Source: Streptomyces albus subsp. chlorinus | Lineage (GTDB): Bacteria; Actinomycetota; Actinomycetes; Streptomycetales; Streptomycetaceae | DNA length: 47,132 nucleotides | Assembly (NCBI RefSeq): GCF_013302895.1 | Contig: NZ_VJOK01000001.1 | Coordinates: 4,834,161 to 4,881,292, forward strand | Direction: 5' to 3' | Shown here: positions 40,720 through 47,132 of the stretch, one piece after another | How the letters are laid out: every line of letters starts with the position of its first letter | Position numbering within the stretch: the stretch's first letter is position 1 | Translations under genes and position numbers: made by a program | The notes under the pieces: generated by a model | The model's database searches: none | Seen by the model: the letters and a program-made list of their open reading frames with translations, nothing else | What the model was told of the DNA's origin: nothing

Positions 40720-41601
40720 ATGAGAAAGCCCCTCGTCGGCTCGGCAGCGGCGGCGCTCTTCGGCGCCGCCGCGCTGGTGGGCATAGCCACCGCCCCCGCC
40801 GTCGCCACCAGCCCCGCCGGCTCCGCCACCACCGCCGCGCCCGCGAAGGGCGCCGCGTCCGCCACGCCCTCCTTCGAGGGCACCGTCGCGCTGAGCAACT
40901 GCTCCGGCTCCCTCGTCAAGCTGAAGCACTCCAGGGACACCGACCCGGCGCTCGTCCTCTCCAACGGGCACTGCCTCCAGGAGGGCATGCCCGGCGCCGG
41001 GGAGGTCGTCGTCGGCAAGAAGACCAGCCGCGACTTCACGCTGCTGAACGCCGACGGCAGCGACGCCGGGAAGGTCCACTCCGACAAGATCGCCTACGCG
41101 ACGATGACGGACACCGACATCTCCCTGTACGAGACGACCTCCACGTACAGGGAGATCAGGAAGAAGTACGGCATCGACGCGCTGCGGCTGGATGCCAGGC
41201 ATCCGCGCCAGGGCCGGGAGATCACCGTGGTCTCCGGCTACTGGAAGGAGACGTTCGGCTGCGCGATCGACGGTTTCGCCCACCGTCTCAAGGAGGCCGA
41301 CTGGACCTGGAAGGACTCCATCCGCTACACGATGGACTGCCAGACCAAGGGCGGCACCTCCGGCTCCCCGGTGATCGACAACGCGACCGGCAAGGTCGTC
41401 GGCGTCAACAACACCCACAACGAGGACGGGGAGCGCTGCACGCTCAACAACCCGTGCGAGGTGGACGAGGACGGGAACGTCTCCGTCCGCCACCTGAACG
41501 CGTACGGGCAGCAGACCTACCTGATCACGCCCTGCTTCGGCCGGGGCAACCAGCTCGCCCTGGACGCCCGCGGCTGCGTCCTGCCGGAGCCCAAGGGGTA
41601 G
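40720..41601 (+). CDS. Secreted trypsin-fold serine protease, second of a tandem pair
   Basis: A 293-residue paralogue of the preceding gene, from ATG 40720 with GAGGAG upstream and 33 bases after its stop. The signal peptide ends near APAVA. His84 is in SNGHCLQ, Ser216 in KGGTSGSPVID, and ITVVSGYWKE, GCAIDGFAHRLKEA and GVNNTHNEDGERCTLNNPCE are shared almost unchanged with the first copy. The pair is probably bicistronic. Differences concentrate in surface regions after the catalytic histidine, which hints at different substrates. A strong hairpin follows. Confidence 0.88.
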   Translation: MRKPLVGSAAAALFGAAALVGIATAPAVATSPAGSATTAAPAKGAASATPSFEGTVALSNCSGSLVKLKHSRDTDPALVLSNGHCLQEGMPGAGEVVVGKKTSRDFTLLNADGSDAGKVHSDKIAYATMTDTDISLYETTSTYREIRKKYGIDALRLDARHPRQGREITVVSGYWKETFGCAIDGFAHRLKEADWTWKDSIRYTMDCQTKGGTSGSPVIDNATGKVVGVNNTHNEDGERCTLNNPCEVDEDGNVSVRHLNAYGQQTYLITPCFGRGNQLALDARGCVLPEPKG

Positions 41602-41619
41602 CCCGGCGGCACCAGTGGC

Positions 41620-41653
41620 GCACGCCCCGGGTCCGTGCGGACCCGGGGCGTGC
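41620..41653. terminator. 15-bp perfect hairpin, bidirectional terminator
   Basis: Arms at 41620-41634 and 41639-41653 with a GTGC loop, between the second protease and the convergent chitinase gene. Confidence 0.85.
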
Positions 41654-41694
41654 GTGCGGCGGGGCGCCGCCGCCGGACGGCGGCGGCGTGGCCG

Positions 41695-42720
41695 TCACAT
41701 GCCGTGCACGTGGGGCCCGACAGTGCCGGACCACTTGTTGCCCGCCGCCGCGTCCCAGGCGGTGGACCAGGTCATCGCGCCGCGGATGCCGGGCCACTTC
41801 TGGTCGGGCTGGAAGCTGCCGCACCCGGTGCCCTTGGCCAGGCAGTCGAGGGCGGAGTTGACCACGCCCGGATCGACGTAGCCGGAGCCGGCCGCCTGCG
41901 GGGAGGCGGGGGTGCCGATGCCGACCTGCGAGGGGTCGAGCCCGCCCTTGATCTGGACACAGGCCAGCGCGGTGAGGAAGTCGACGGTTCCGGCGGAGTA
42001 GACCTTTCCGTCGCAGCCGTTCATCGAACCGCTGTTGTAGTACTGCATGTTGACGACGGTCAGAAAGCTCTTGATGTTGAGCGCCGTCTTGAAGTACTCG
42101 TTCTGCGGCGACTGCATGTCTACCGTCTGCGGGGCCATCGTGACGACCACCTCGCTCTTGGCGGCGTGGATCGCCTCGAGGGCCTTGGTCATATAGGTCG
42201 AGTCGAGGCCGTTCTCCAGGTCGATGTCGACGCCGTCGAAGCCGTACTGGTCCATGAGCGAGACGACGCTGTCGGCGAAGGCGGTGGCGGAGGCGTCGTC
42301 GTGCACCGAGACGGCGCCCTTCTCGCCGCCGACGGAGAGGACGACCGACTTTCCCTCCGCCTGCTTGGCGGCCACGTCGGCCTTGAACTGCTGCTCGGAG
42401 TAGCCGAGTGCCGGGTCGAGGGTGAAGTCGACCTTGCCCGGCGTGCCCGTCGCGTCGGCGAAGGCGACGGCGATGATGTCGTACTCGTCCTGGACCTCGG
42501 CGAGGGTCTGGACGGTCGCGCCGTTGTCGAAGTTCTGCCAGTAGCCGGTGACCGCGTGCGCGGGGACCTGGGAGGCGCCGACGCGGGGCCCGGGGCCCGC
42601 GGCGGGGGAGCCGGCGTGCGCGCCGGCCGGGCCGAGGGCGAGCAGGCCGGTGGCGGCCAGCGCGGAAGCGAGCAGTCCGACGAGCGAGCGCGGGAACGGG
42701 TGACGTCTGGTACGTGGCAC
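41695..42720 (-). CDS. GH18 chitinase, secreted
   Basis: A 341-residue family 18 glycoside hydrolase that cuts beta-1,4 links in chitin. GTG 42720 has GGAGG five bases upstream; the longer frame reads through the operator. The signal peptide ends near AGAHA. The catalytic domain has VTGYWQNFDNG, VVLSVGGEKG and the DGVDIDLE motif, whose Glu is the acid catalyst, then MAPQTVDM, NMQYYNSG and MTWSTAWDAA. No separate chitin-binding domain is present. The promoter carries a DasR-like site, so expression should respond to GlcNAc supply. Confidence 0.93.
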   Translation of the reverse strand: MPRTRRHPFPRSLVGLLASALAATGLLALGPAGAHAGSPAAGPGPRVGASQVPAHAVTGYWQNFDNGATVQTLAEVQDEYDIIAVAFADATGTPGKVDFTLDPALGYSEQQFKADVAAKQAEGKSVVLSVGGEKGAVSVHDDASATAFADSVVSLMDQYGFDGVDIDLENGLDSTYMTKALEAIHAAKSEVVVTMAPQTVDMQSPQNEYFKTALNIKSFLTVVNMQYYNSGSMNGCDGKVYSAGTVDFLTALACVQIKGGLDPSQVGIGTPASPQAAGSGYVDPGVVNSALDCLAKGTGCGSFQPDQKWPGIRGAMTWSTAWDAAAGNKWSGTVGPHVHGM

Positions 42721-42772
42721 AACTGCCTCCGGTGTGGGGGGAAATGAGGAGGGTGGTGCGTGTGTGCCGTCC

Positions 42773-42801
42773 AACCTGGTCCAGACCATTAGGCTTGTCA
42801 A
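42773..42801 (-). promoter_or_regulatory. Chitinase promoter with DasR-like operator
   Basis: On the minus strand a perfect -35 TTGACA (42796-42801), 17 bases and CAGGTT (42773-42778) form the promoter. The palindrome TGGTCCAGACCA (42777-42788) differs at one base from the DasR consensus core TGGTCTAGACCA and covers the spacer and -10 edge. Confidence 0.75.
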
Positions 42802-42934
42802 GAGTCCGGCACCGCACCCGTCCGGTACGGCCGCGCCCGACCCCTTGTGCTGATCGTCCGCAGCGGGTTACATGCGCCTGCGGCCTGCGCGGTCGCCCAC
42901 CCTCGCAGTTCCCCGTACGGCGGAGGCAGACGGC

Positions 42935-44245
42935 ATGGCAGGCCAGGACACCACGTCACCGGCGCCCGGCGGCGGTGCCGCGCACCCGGTGCGCAAGCCC
43001 AGTTGGAAGATGGTCGGCCCCGGCATGGTCGTCGCGGCGACCGGTGTCGGCGCCGGGGACCTGGTGGCCACGCTGATCGCGGGCAGCAAGTTCGGCTACA
43101 CGCTGCTGTGGGCCGCCGTCCTCGGCTGCGTCGTCAAGATCGCGCTCGCCGAGGCGACCGGCCGCTGGCACCTGGCCACCGGACGCACCATCTTCGACGG
43201 CTGGCGCAGCCTCGGGCCGTGGACCACCGTCTACTTCGCGGTGTACGTCGTCCTGTGGGGCTTCGTGTACGGCGCGACCGCCATGTCCTCCAGCGCGCTG
43301 CCGCTGGCGGCGCTCTTCCCCGACGTCATGCCGCTCAAGGCGTGGGCCATCCTCACCGGGCTGCTGGGCCTGGTGTTCGTGTGGACCAACCGCTACGCCG
43401 TCGTCGAGAAGATCATGATGGTCTTCGTCGGCGTGATGTTCCTGGTCGTCGTCTACGTGGCCATCCGCGTCGCCCCCGACCTGCCGCGGGCCCTGGCCGG
43501 CCTGCTGCCGGTGCTGCCGTCCGGCTCCATCGTCTACACGCTCGGCCTCGTCGGCGGCGTCGGCGGCACCATCACCATGGCGGCGTACGGCTACTGGATC
43601 AACGCCAAGGGCTGGACCGACAGCGGCTGGATGAAGATGATGCGGCTCGACAACCGCGTCGCCTACCTGACCACCGGCGTCTTCGTCATCGCCATGCTGA
43701 TCGTCGGCGCCGAACTGCTGCACGCCTCCCAGGTCGCCCTCGCCTCCGGCGACAAGGGGCTGCTGGAACTGGACCGGATCCTGGGGGACCGCTTCGGCGG
43801 CTTCACCGCGAAACTCTTCCTCGTCGGCTTCTTCGCCGCCTCCTACTCCTCGCTGGTCGGCGTCTGGCACGGCGTCAGCCTGATGTTCGCGGACTTCGTC
43901 GAGCGGATGAGGGCCGCGCGCGGACTGGACGCCGACGCCGGTGTGGCGCCCCTCGCGCGCGGCGAACAGGAGCGCTCCTGGCCCTTCCGGGCCTACCTGC
44001 TGTGGCTGACCTTCCCCCCGATGACGCTGCTGTGGCTGGACGAGCCCTTCGGCCTCGTCATCGCCTACGGCGTTCTCGGCGCCTTCTTCATGCCCTTCCT
44101 CGCCGTCACCCTGCTGTGGCTCCTCAACAGCTCCCGCACACCCGCCGAGTGGCGCAACCGCGGGCTGAGCAACGTCCTCCTGGGCGCCTCGGCGCTGCTG
44201 TTCCTGGTGCTGTGCGTACAGGAGCTGCGCGAGCTGCCCTGGTGA
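42935..44245 (+). CDS. Nramp-related transporter lacking the canonical metal-binding motifs
   Basis: A 436-residue membrane protein with about 11 helices, from ATG 42935 with GGAGG eight bases upstream. Overall it follows the Nramp layout, with KMVGPGMVVAATG starting helix one. But the metal-binding DPGN of helix one is replaced by GAGD (GVGAGDLVATL), and the MPH motif of helix six by AAY (GGTITMAAYGYWINAKGW). It therefore probably carries something other than Mn2+/Fe2+; magnesium-type Nramp relatives show such losses. It is a single gene without an adjacent regulator. Confidence 0.8.
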   Translation: MAGQDTTSPAPGGGAAHPVRKPSWKMVGPGMVVAATGVGAGDLVATLIAGSKFGYTLLWAAVLGCVVKIALAEATGRWHLATGRTIFDGWRSLGPWTTVYFAVYVVLWGFVYGATAMSSSALPLAALFPDVMPLKAWAILTGLLGLVFVWTNRYAVVEKIMMVFVGVMFLVVVYVAIRVAPDLPRALAGLLPVLPSGSIVYTLGLVGGVGGTITMAAYGYWINAKGWTDSGWMKMMRLDNRVAYLTTGVFVIAMLIVGAELLHASQVALASGDKGLLELDRILGDRFGGFTAKLFLVGFFAASYSSLVGVWHGVSLMFADFVERMRAARGLDADAGVAPLARGEQERSWPFRAYLLWLTFPPMTLLWLDEPFGLVIAYGVLGAFFMPFLAVTLLWLLNSSRTPAEWRNRGLSNVLLGASALLFLVLCVQELRELPW

Positions 44246-44401
44246 CGCCCGCGCCCCCGCCGCACCCCGCGGCCCCGCCCGGCGCGCGCCGCACCGGGCG
44301 GGGCACGAGGGGATTGGGAGGGCGGTGGGGGCGGGTAGTGCTCTGATCCGGTGGCCGTCGCGCGGCCGGCGCCCCGATCCGGTACGGGTTACGGGGAACG
44401 G

Positions 44402-44430
44402 TTCACCGGCCGCGAAGCGGTGGCTAGTGT
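44402..44430 (+). promoter_or_regulatory. Promoter of the Flp/Tad pilus operon
   Basis: TTCACC (44402-44407), a 17-base spacer and TAGTGT (44425-44430) give a start of transcription near 44437, about 27 bases before the first gene. Confidence 0.6.
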
Positions 44431-44463
44431 GGGACGCGGGGTCGGGACCCGGGGGAGGCGGAT

Positions 44464-45396
44464 GTGTCGTTGGCGTTAGCGGTCACCAGCCCGGATCACC
44501 TGCTCCCGTCCTCCGACGGGCACACACCCCGCGCCCATGTGCTCTCCCCGCCCGGCGCGCAGTCGCTTCAGGCGGCGCTCGTCGAGACCTACGCGCTGCT
44601 GGAACAGCACGGCTACCTGGTCACCGTCTACCCCGAGACCCTCCCCACCGCTTTCCTGCACCGGCTGCACACCGTCCGCGCCCTGCTGGAGACCCCCCGC
44701 GTCGCGCTGCTGCCCGTCCGGCTCCCGCCGCTGGCCTGCGCGGTGCTGGTGCGGCAGTTGCGGCAGCTGTCGCTGTGCGGCTTCTCCCCGGGCGTCCTGG
44801 GCGCGGCCGTACGGCTGCTGGCGCACTACCTGTACGCGGGAGCCGTCCTCGGTTCCGTGGCCGGGCTGGACCGGGTGCCCGTCTCCGTCGGCGCCCACGC
44901 CCGCTCCCTGCTGCCCGGTGCCAGGTTCGCCGTACTGGCCGCGCCCACACCCGAACTGGTGCGGCTCGGCGAGCAGGACGCCGGAGCGGGGCTCACCGGG
45001 CCGAAGTTCGCCACCCGGCTGACCGTCGCGCACGGCCGGCCCGCCTCCGACTGGGCCACCCGCGTCCTCCCGGCGCTGTGGCGGACCGGCCGGGCGGAGG
45101 AGGTGCCGCTGCCCGCCGACTCGGCCTCCTGGTGGGGCACCGGGAAGCTGACCGAGTTCGTGGCCGCCATCCCCGAGGTCTCCGTGCTCCGGCAACTCGT
45201 CGCCTCGGTGCGGCGCGAGGTCTGCCACGGCTGCGGGCTCGAACTCATCGGTGACCGCTGCGCGTTCTGCGCCACGCCCCTGCCGCCGGCGCGCTCACCC
45301 TCCTCGCCCCCGCCCGCCGCCCCGCGCGGTGAGCGCGCCGGCCACCCCGCGGACGACCGCCCCGCCGTCGCCGACCCCCGAGGTATCCGCCGATGA
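44464..45396 (+). CDS. Zinc-ribbon protein of unknown function, first gene of the pilus operon
   Basis: A 310-residue protein from GTG 44464 with GGGGGAGG eight bases upstream. The body (residues about 30-255) is hydrophobic in patches but not clearly membrane-spanning, with RLPPLACAVLVRQLRQLSLCGFSPGVLGAAVRLLAHYLYAG as its most distinctive block. Residues about 247-275 carry a zinc ribbon, CHGCGLELIGDRCAFC, with a disordered Pro-rich tail. It overlaps cpaB by four bases, so it is probably a pilus-associated factor. I do not recognise the family and assign no function. Confidence 0.8.
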   Translation: MSLALAVTSPDHLLPSSDGHTPRAHVLSPPGAQSLQAALVETYALLEQHGYLVTVYPETLPTAFLHRLHTVRALLETPRVALLPVRLPPLACAVLVRQLRQLSLCGFSPGVLGAAVRLLAHYLYAGAVLGSVAGLDRVPVSVGAHARSLLPGARFAVLAAPTPELVRLGEQDAGAGLTGPKFATRLTVAHGRPASDWATRVLPALWRTGRAEEVPLPADSASWWGTGKLTEFVAAIPEVSVLRQLVASVRREVCHGCGLELIGDRCAFCATPLPPARSPSSPPPAAPRGERAGHPADDRPAVADPRGIRR

Positions 45397-46151
45397 ACTC
45401 CCGCCAGCGCCGCGGCGTCCTCCTGCTGGTCCTCTCGCTGGTGTGCGCCCTCGCGGCCTTCGCCGGTGTGGTGGCCGTCGTCCGGAACGTGGAGGCCAAG
45501 GTCGGCGACGAGGTGACGGCCTACAAGCTCAAGCACGACGTGCCCGCCTACACCGCGCTGGACTCCTCGCAGCTGACGCGGACGACCATGCCGCGCCGCT
45601 GGCTGCCCGCGACCGCGGTGACCGATCCGGCGGACATCCGCAGCAAGATCGCGGTCAATCCGCTCAAGAAGGGCTCGCTGCTCCAGTCCGACATGATGGC
45701 GAAGCGGCCCGAACTGGGCGAGGGCGAACAGGAGATCGCCATCCTGATCGACGCCGGGACCGGCGTCGCCGGAAAGATCAACCCGGGCAACCGCGTCAAC
45801 ATCTACGCCACCTTCGAGGGCGACCAGCGGCCCGGCGAGCGGCGCGGCAACGGCGGCCGGGACGAGCGGGCGGGCACACCGTCCCAGTCCAGGCTCCTGG
45901 TCAGCCGCGCCAAGGTGATCGACGTCGGCAGGCTCACCCCCCTCGACGACGACGGCGACCGCGACGAGCGCACCCGGCAGCGCGAACGCGACGGCGTACC
46001 CATCACCTTCGCGCTCACCACCGAGGACGCCCAGCGCGTCGCCTACGCCGAGTCGTTCGCCGAACACGTCCGGCTCGCCCTCGTCGCGCCGGGGGACGAG
46101 GAGGCGGTCCCCGAGGAGGACCGCATCTACACCCTCCCCCAGGACAAGTGA
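45393..46151 (+). CDS. cpaB: Flp pilus assembly protein CpaB
   Basis: A 252-residue protein with one N-terminal membrane helix (GVLLLVLSLVCALAAFAGVVAVV) and an exported SAF domain (DVPAYTALDSSQLTRTTMPRRWLP), then the RcpC/CpaB region (EIAILIDAGTGVAGKINPGNRVNIYATF). A Gly/Arg-rich insertion lies at about residues 145-160. In Tad pili CpaB stabilises the secretion channel or the cell-wall passage. It overlaps the zinc-ribbon gene by four bases and is followed seven bases later by the CpaE-type gene. Confidence 0.87.
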   Translation: MNSRQRRGVLLLVLSLVCALAAFAGVVAVVRNVEAKVGDEVTAYKLKHDVPAYTALDSSQLTRTTMPRRWLPATAVTDPADIRSKIAVNPLKKGSLLQSDMMAKRPELGEGEQEIAILIDAGTGVAGKINPGNRVNIYATFEGDQRPGERRGNGGRDERAGTPSQSRLLVSRAKVIDVGRLTPLDDDGDRDERTRQRERDGVPITFALTTEDAQRVAYAESFAEHVRLALVAPGDEEAVPEEDRIYTLPQDK

Positions 46152-46158
46152 GGTCTTG

Positions 46159-47132
46159 ATGGTCACCCGCATCCAGCCGGCCGTCAGCGACCCGGACGCC
46201 GCCCGCTCCCTCGCCACCCTGCTCAGCCAGTTGCCCGAGGCCGAGCCCGTGCCGCCCGCCGTGGACTCCACCCAGCTGCTGGAGGGCCTCTCCCGGCAGG
46301 CCGAGGAGTCCCCGGAGGATCTGCCCGAGGTCATCCTCGTCCACGAACTGATCGGCCCCCTCTCCGCGCTGGAGCTGATCGGCCAGGTGGCGCTCCGGTT
46401 CCCCGCCGTCGGCGTCGTCCTCGCCACCCGGGACACCAGCCCCCGGCTGTACTCGGCGGCCATGGACGCCGGGGCGCGCGGTGTGGTGGCGCTGCCGCTG
46501 GCCTACGACGAACTGGAGGCACGGGTGGCGGCGGCGGCCACCTGGGCCCGCGGGGTGCGCCGCCACCTGGGCGCCGGACACGGTGGCGAGGGCACCGGCG
46601 CGCGCGGCCCCGGCGGACCGGGCGGCACCGTCGTCACCGTCACGGGCGCCAAGGGCGGGGTGGGCACCACCCTCGCCGCCGTCCAGCTCGCCCTGGCGGC
46701 CAGGGCGGCCGGGCGGGAGGTGGCCCTGGTGGACCTCGACCTGCAGTCCGGCGACGTCGCCTCCTGCCTGGACGTGCGCTTCCGCCGGTCCGTCGCGGAC
46801 CTTGCGGGCATCAAGGACCTGACGCCCCGGGTGCTCCAGGACGCGGTCTACGTGCACGAGACCGGGCTCGGCCTGCTGCTGGCGCCGGGCGAGGGCGAAC
46901 GCGGCGAGGACGTGGACGAGCGCGCCGCCCGCCAGCTGCTCGCCGCGCTCCGGTCCCACTACGAGGTCGTCGTCCTGGACTGCGGCACCCATATGCACGC
47001 CGCCAACGCCGCCGCGGTCGAGGCGGCCGACCTGGCGCTGCTGCTGACCACGCCCGACGTGCCGGCCGTGCGCGGGGCGACCCGCATGGTGCGGCTGTGG
47101 GACCGGCTCCAGATCCGCAAGGCGGAGGAGAC
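46159..47132 (+). CDS. CpaE/TadZ-type ATPase, partial
   Basis: The gene starts at ATG 46159 and is open to the right edge, so about 324 residues are visible. Residues about 35-130 form an atypical receiver-like domain (VILVHELIGPLSALELIGQVAL), then a Gly-rich linker, then a MinD/ParA-type ATPase with deviant Walker A TGAKGGVGTT near residue 163 and Walker B-type VVLDCGT. TadZ proteins place pilus machinery at the cell pole or septum. Context after CpaB supports this; the rest of the tad operon should follow to the right. Confidence 0.88.
   Translation, partial: MVTRIQPAVSDPDAARSLATLLSQLPEAEPVPPAVDSTQLLEGLSRQAEESPEDLPEVILVHELIGPLSALELIGQVALRFPAVGVVLATRDTSPRLYSAAMDAGARGVVALPLAYDELEARVAAAATWARGVRRHLGAGHGGEGTGARGPGGPGGTVVTVTGAKGGVGTTLAAVQLALAARAAGREVALVDLDLQSGDVASCLDVRFRRSVADLAGIKDLTPRVLQDAVYVHETGLGLLLAPGEGERGEDVDERAARQLLAALRSHYEVVVLDCGTHMHAANAAAVEAADLALLLTTPDVPAVRGATRMVRLWDRLQIRKAEE

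Noticed and set aside
38134..41493. A 1119-codon open frame on the minus strand across gntP and the first protease
   Set aside because: It is antisense to genes with clear catalytic motifs. Its product is a low-complexity His/Asp/Arg/Gly mix, as expected when high-G+C codons are read in a shadow frame.

Overview
This 47 kb window is chromosomal DNA of very high G+C content, and almost every gene is of a streptomycete type: mycothiol S-conjugate amidase, a GTP-dependent PEP carboxykinase, DUF4307, an actinobacterial hutH, SigE-family sigma factors and a DasR-type operator. From memory, the order hutH / L,D-transpeptidase / msrA / mca / greA / threonine ammonia-lyase / metB / pckA matches a conserved core region of Streptomyces chromosomes. 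I therefore read it as a Streptomyces core segment with small accessory insertions. It contains no rRNA, recognisable tRNA, insertion sequence, integrase or CRISPR array.

Layout. 1-4.1 kb: end of a GGDEF protein, hutH, a small secreted or membrane protein, and an L,D-transpeptidase lipoprotein, closed by a 48-bp perfect palindrome. 4.4-6.8 kb: an HNH endonuclease of the phosphorothioate-DNA type, divergent from a polytopic membrane protein. 6.9-9.4 kb (minus): mca, a small membrane protein, msrA, then a DUF6247 antitoxin-like gene and a truncated RelE-like ORF that look inserted at the 3' end of msrA. 9.6-18.5 kb: DUF4307, greA, a DrrAB-type ABC exporter behind an operator-covered promoter, threonine ammonia-lyase, a MarR regulator, a sigma-like/single-TM pair, metB and a membrane-anchored TPR-like protein. 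18.5-24.2 kb: a second sigma/single-TM pair, two coupled secreted alpha/beta-hydrolases, a quinone-oxidoreductase-like enzyme and an IclR regulator. 24.4-32.6 kb: a DUF255 thioredoxin-fold protein, a TetR regulator, an AlaA-type aminotransferase, an unknown protein behind a striking hairpin, pckA, a hemolysin III protein and a Uma2 protein.

32.6-39.6 kb is a coherent catabolic locus. An N-acyl-D-amino-acid deacylase and a PLP D-amino-acid deaminase diverge from a PfkB kinase, IclR regulator, RidA and GntP permease. The likely flow is uptake, deacylation, deamination to an unstable enamine/imine, and clearance by RidA, under a dyad in the divergent promoter. 39.8-42.7 kb holds two tandem secreted serine proteases and a GH18 chitinase whose promoter carries a DasR-like element. 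42.9-44.2 kb is an Nramp-related transporter lacking both metal-binding motifs. From 44.46 kb to the right edge an operon starts with a zinc-ribbon protein of unknown function, then CpaB and a CpaE/TadZ ATPase, i.e. the start of a Flp/Tad pilus locus.

The observations I rate highest are: the duplicated msrA 3' end flanking the toxin-antitoxin-like pair; the 14-bp hairpin abutting the start codon at 28708; a recurring TAnnnT-plus-6/7-nt-plus-ATG arrangement that predicts leaderless mRNAs for several metabolic genes, including a corrected hutH start; the motif-less Nramp relative; and the uncharacterised zinc-ribbon gene opening the pilus operon.
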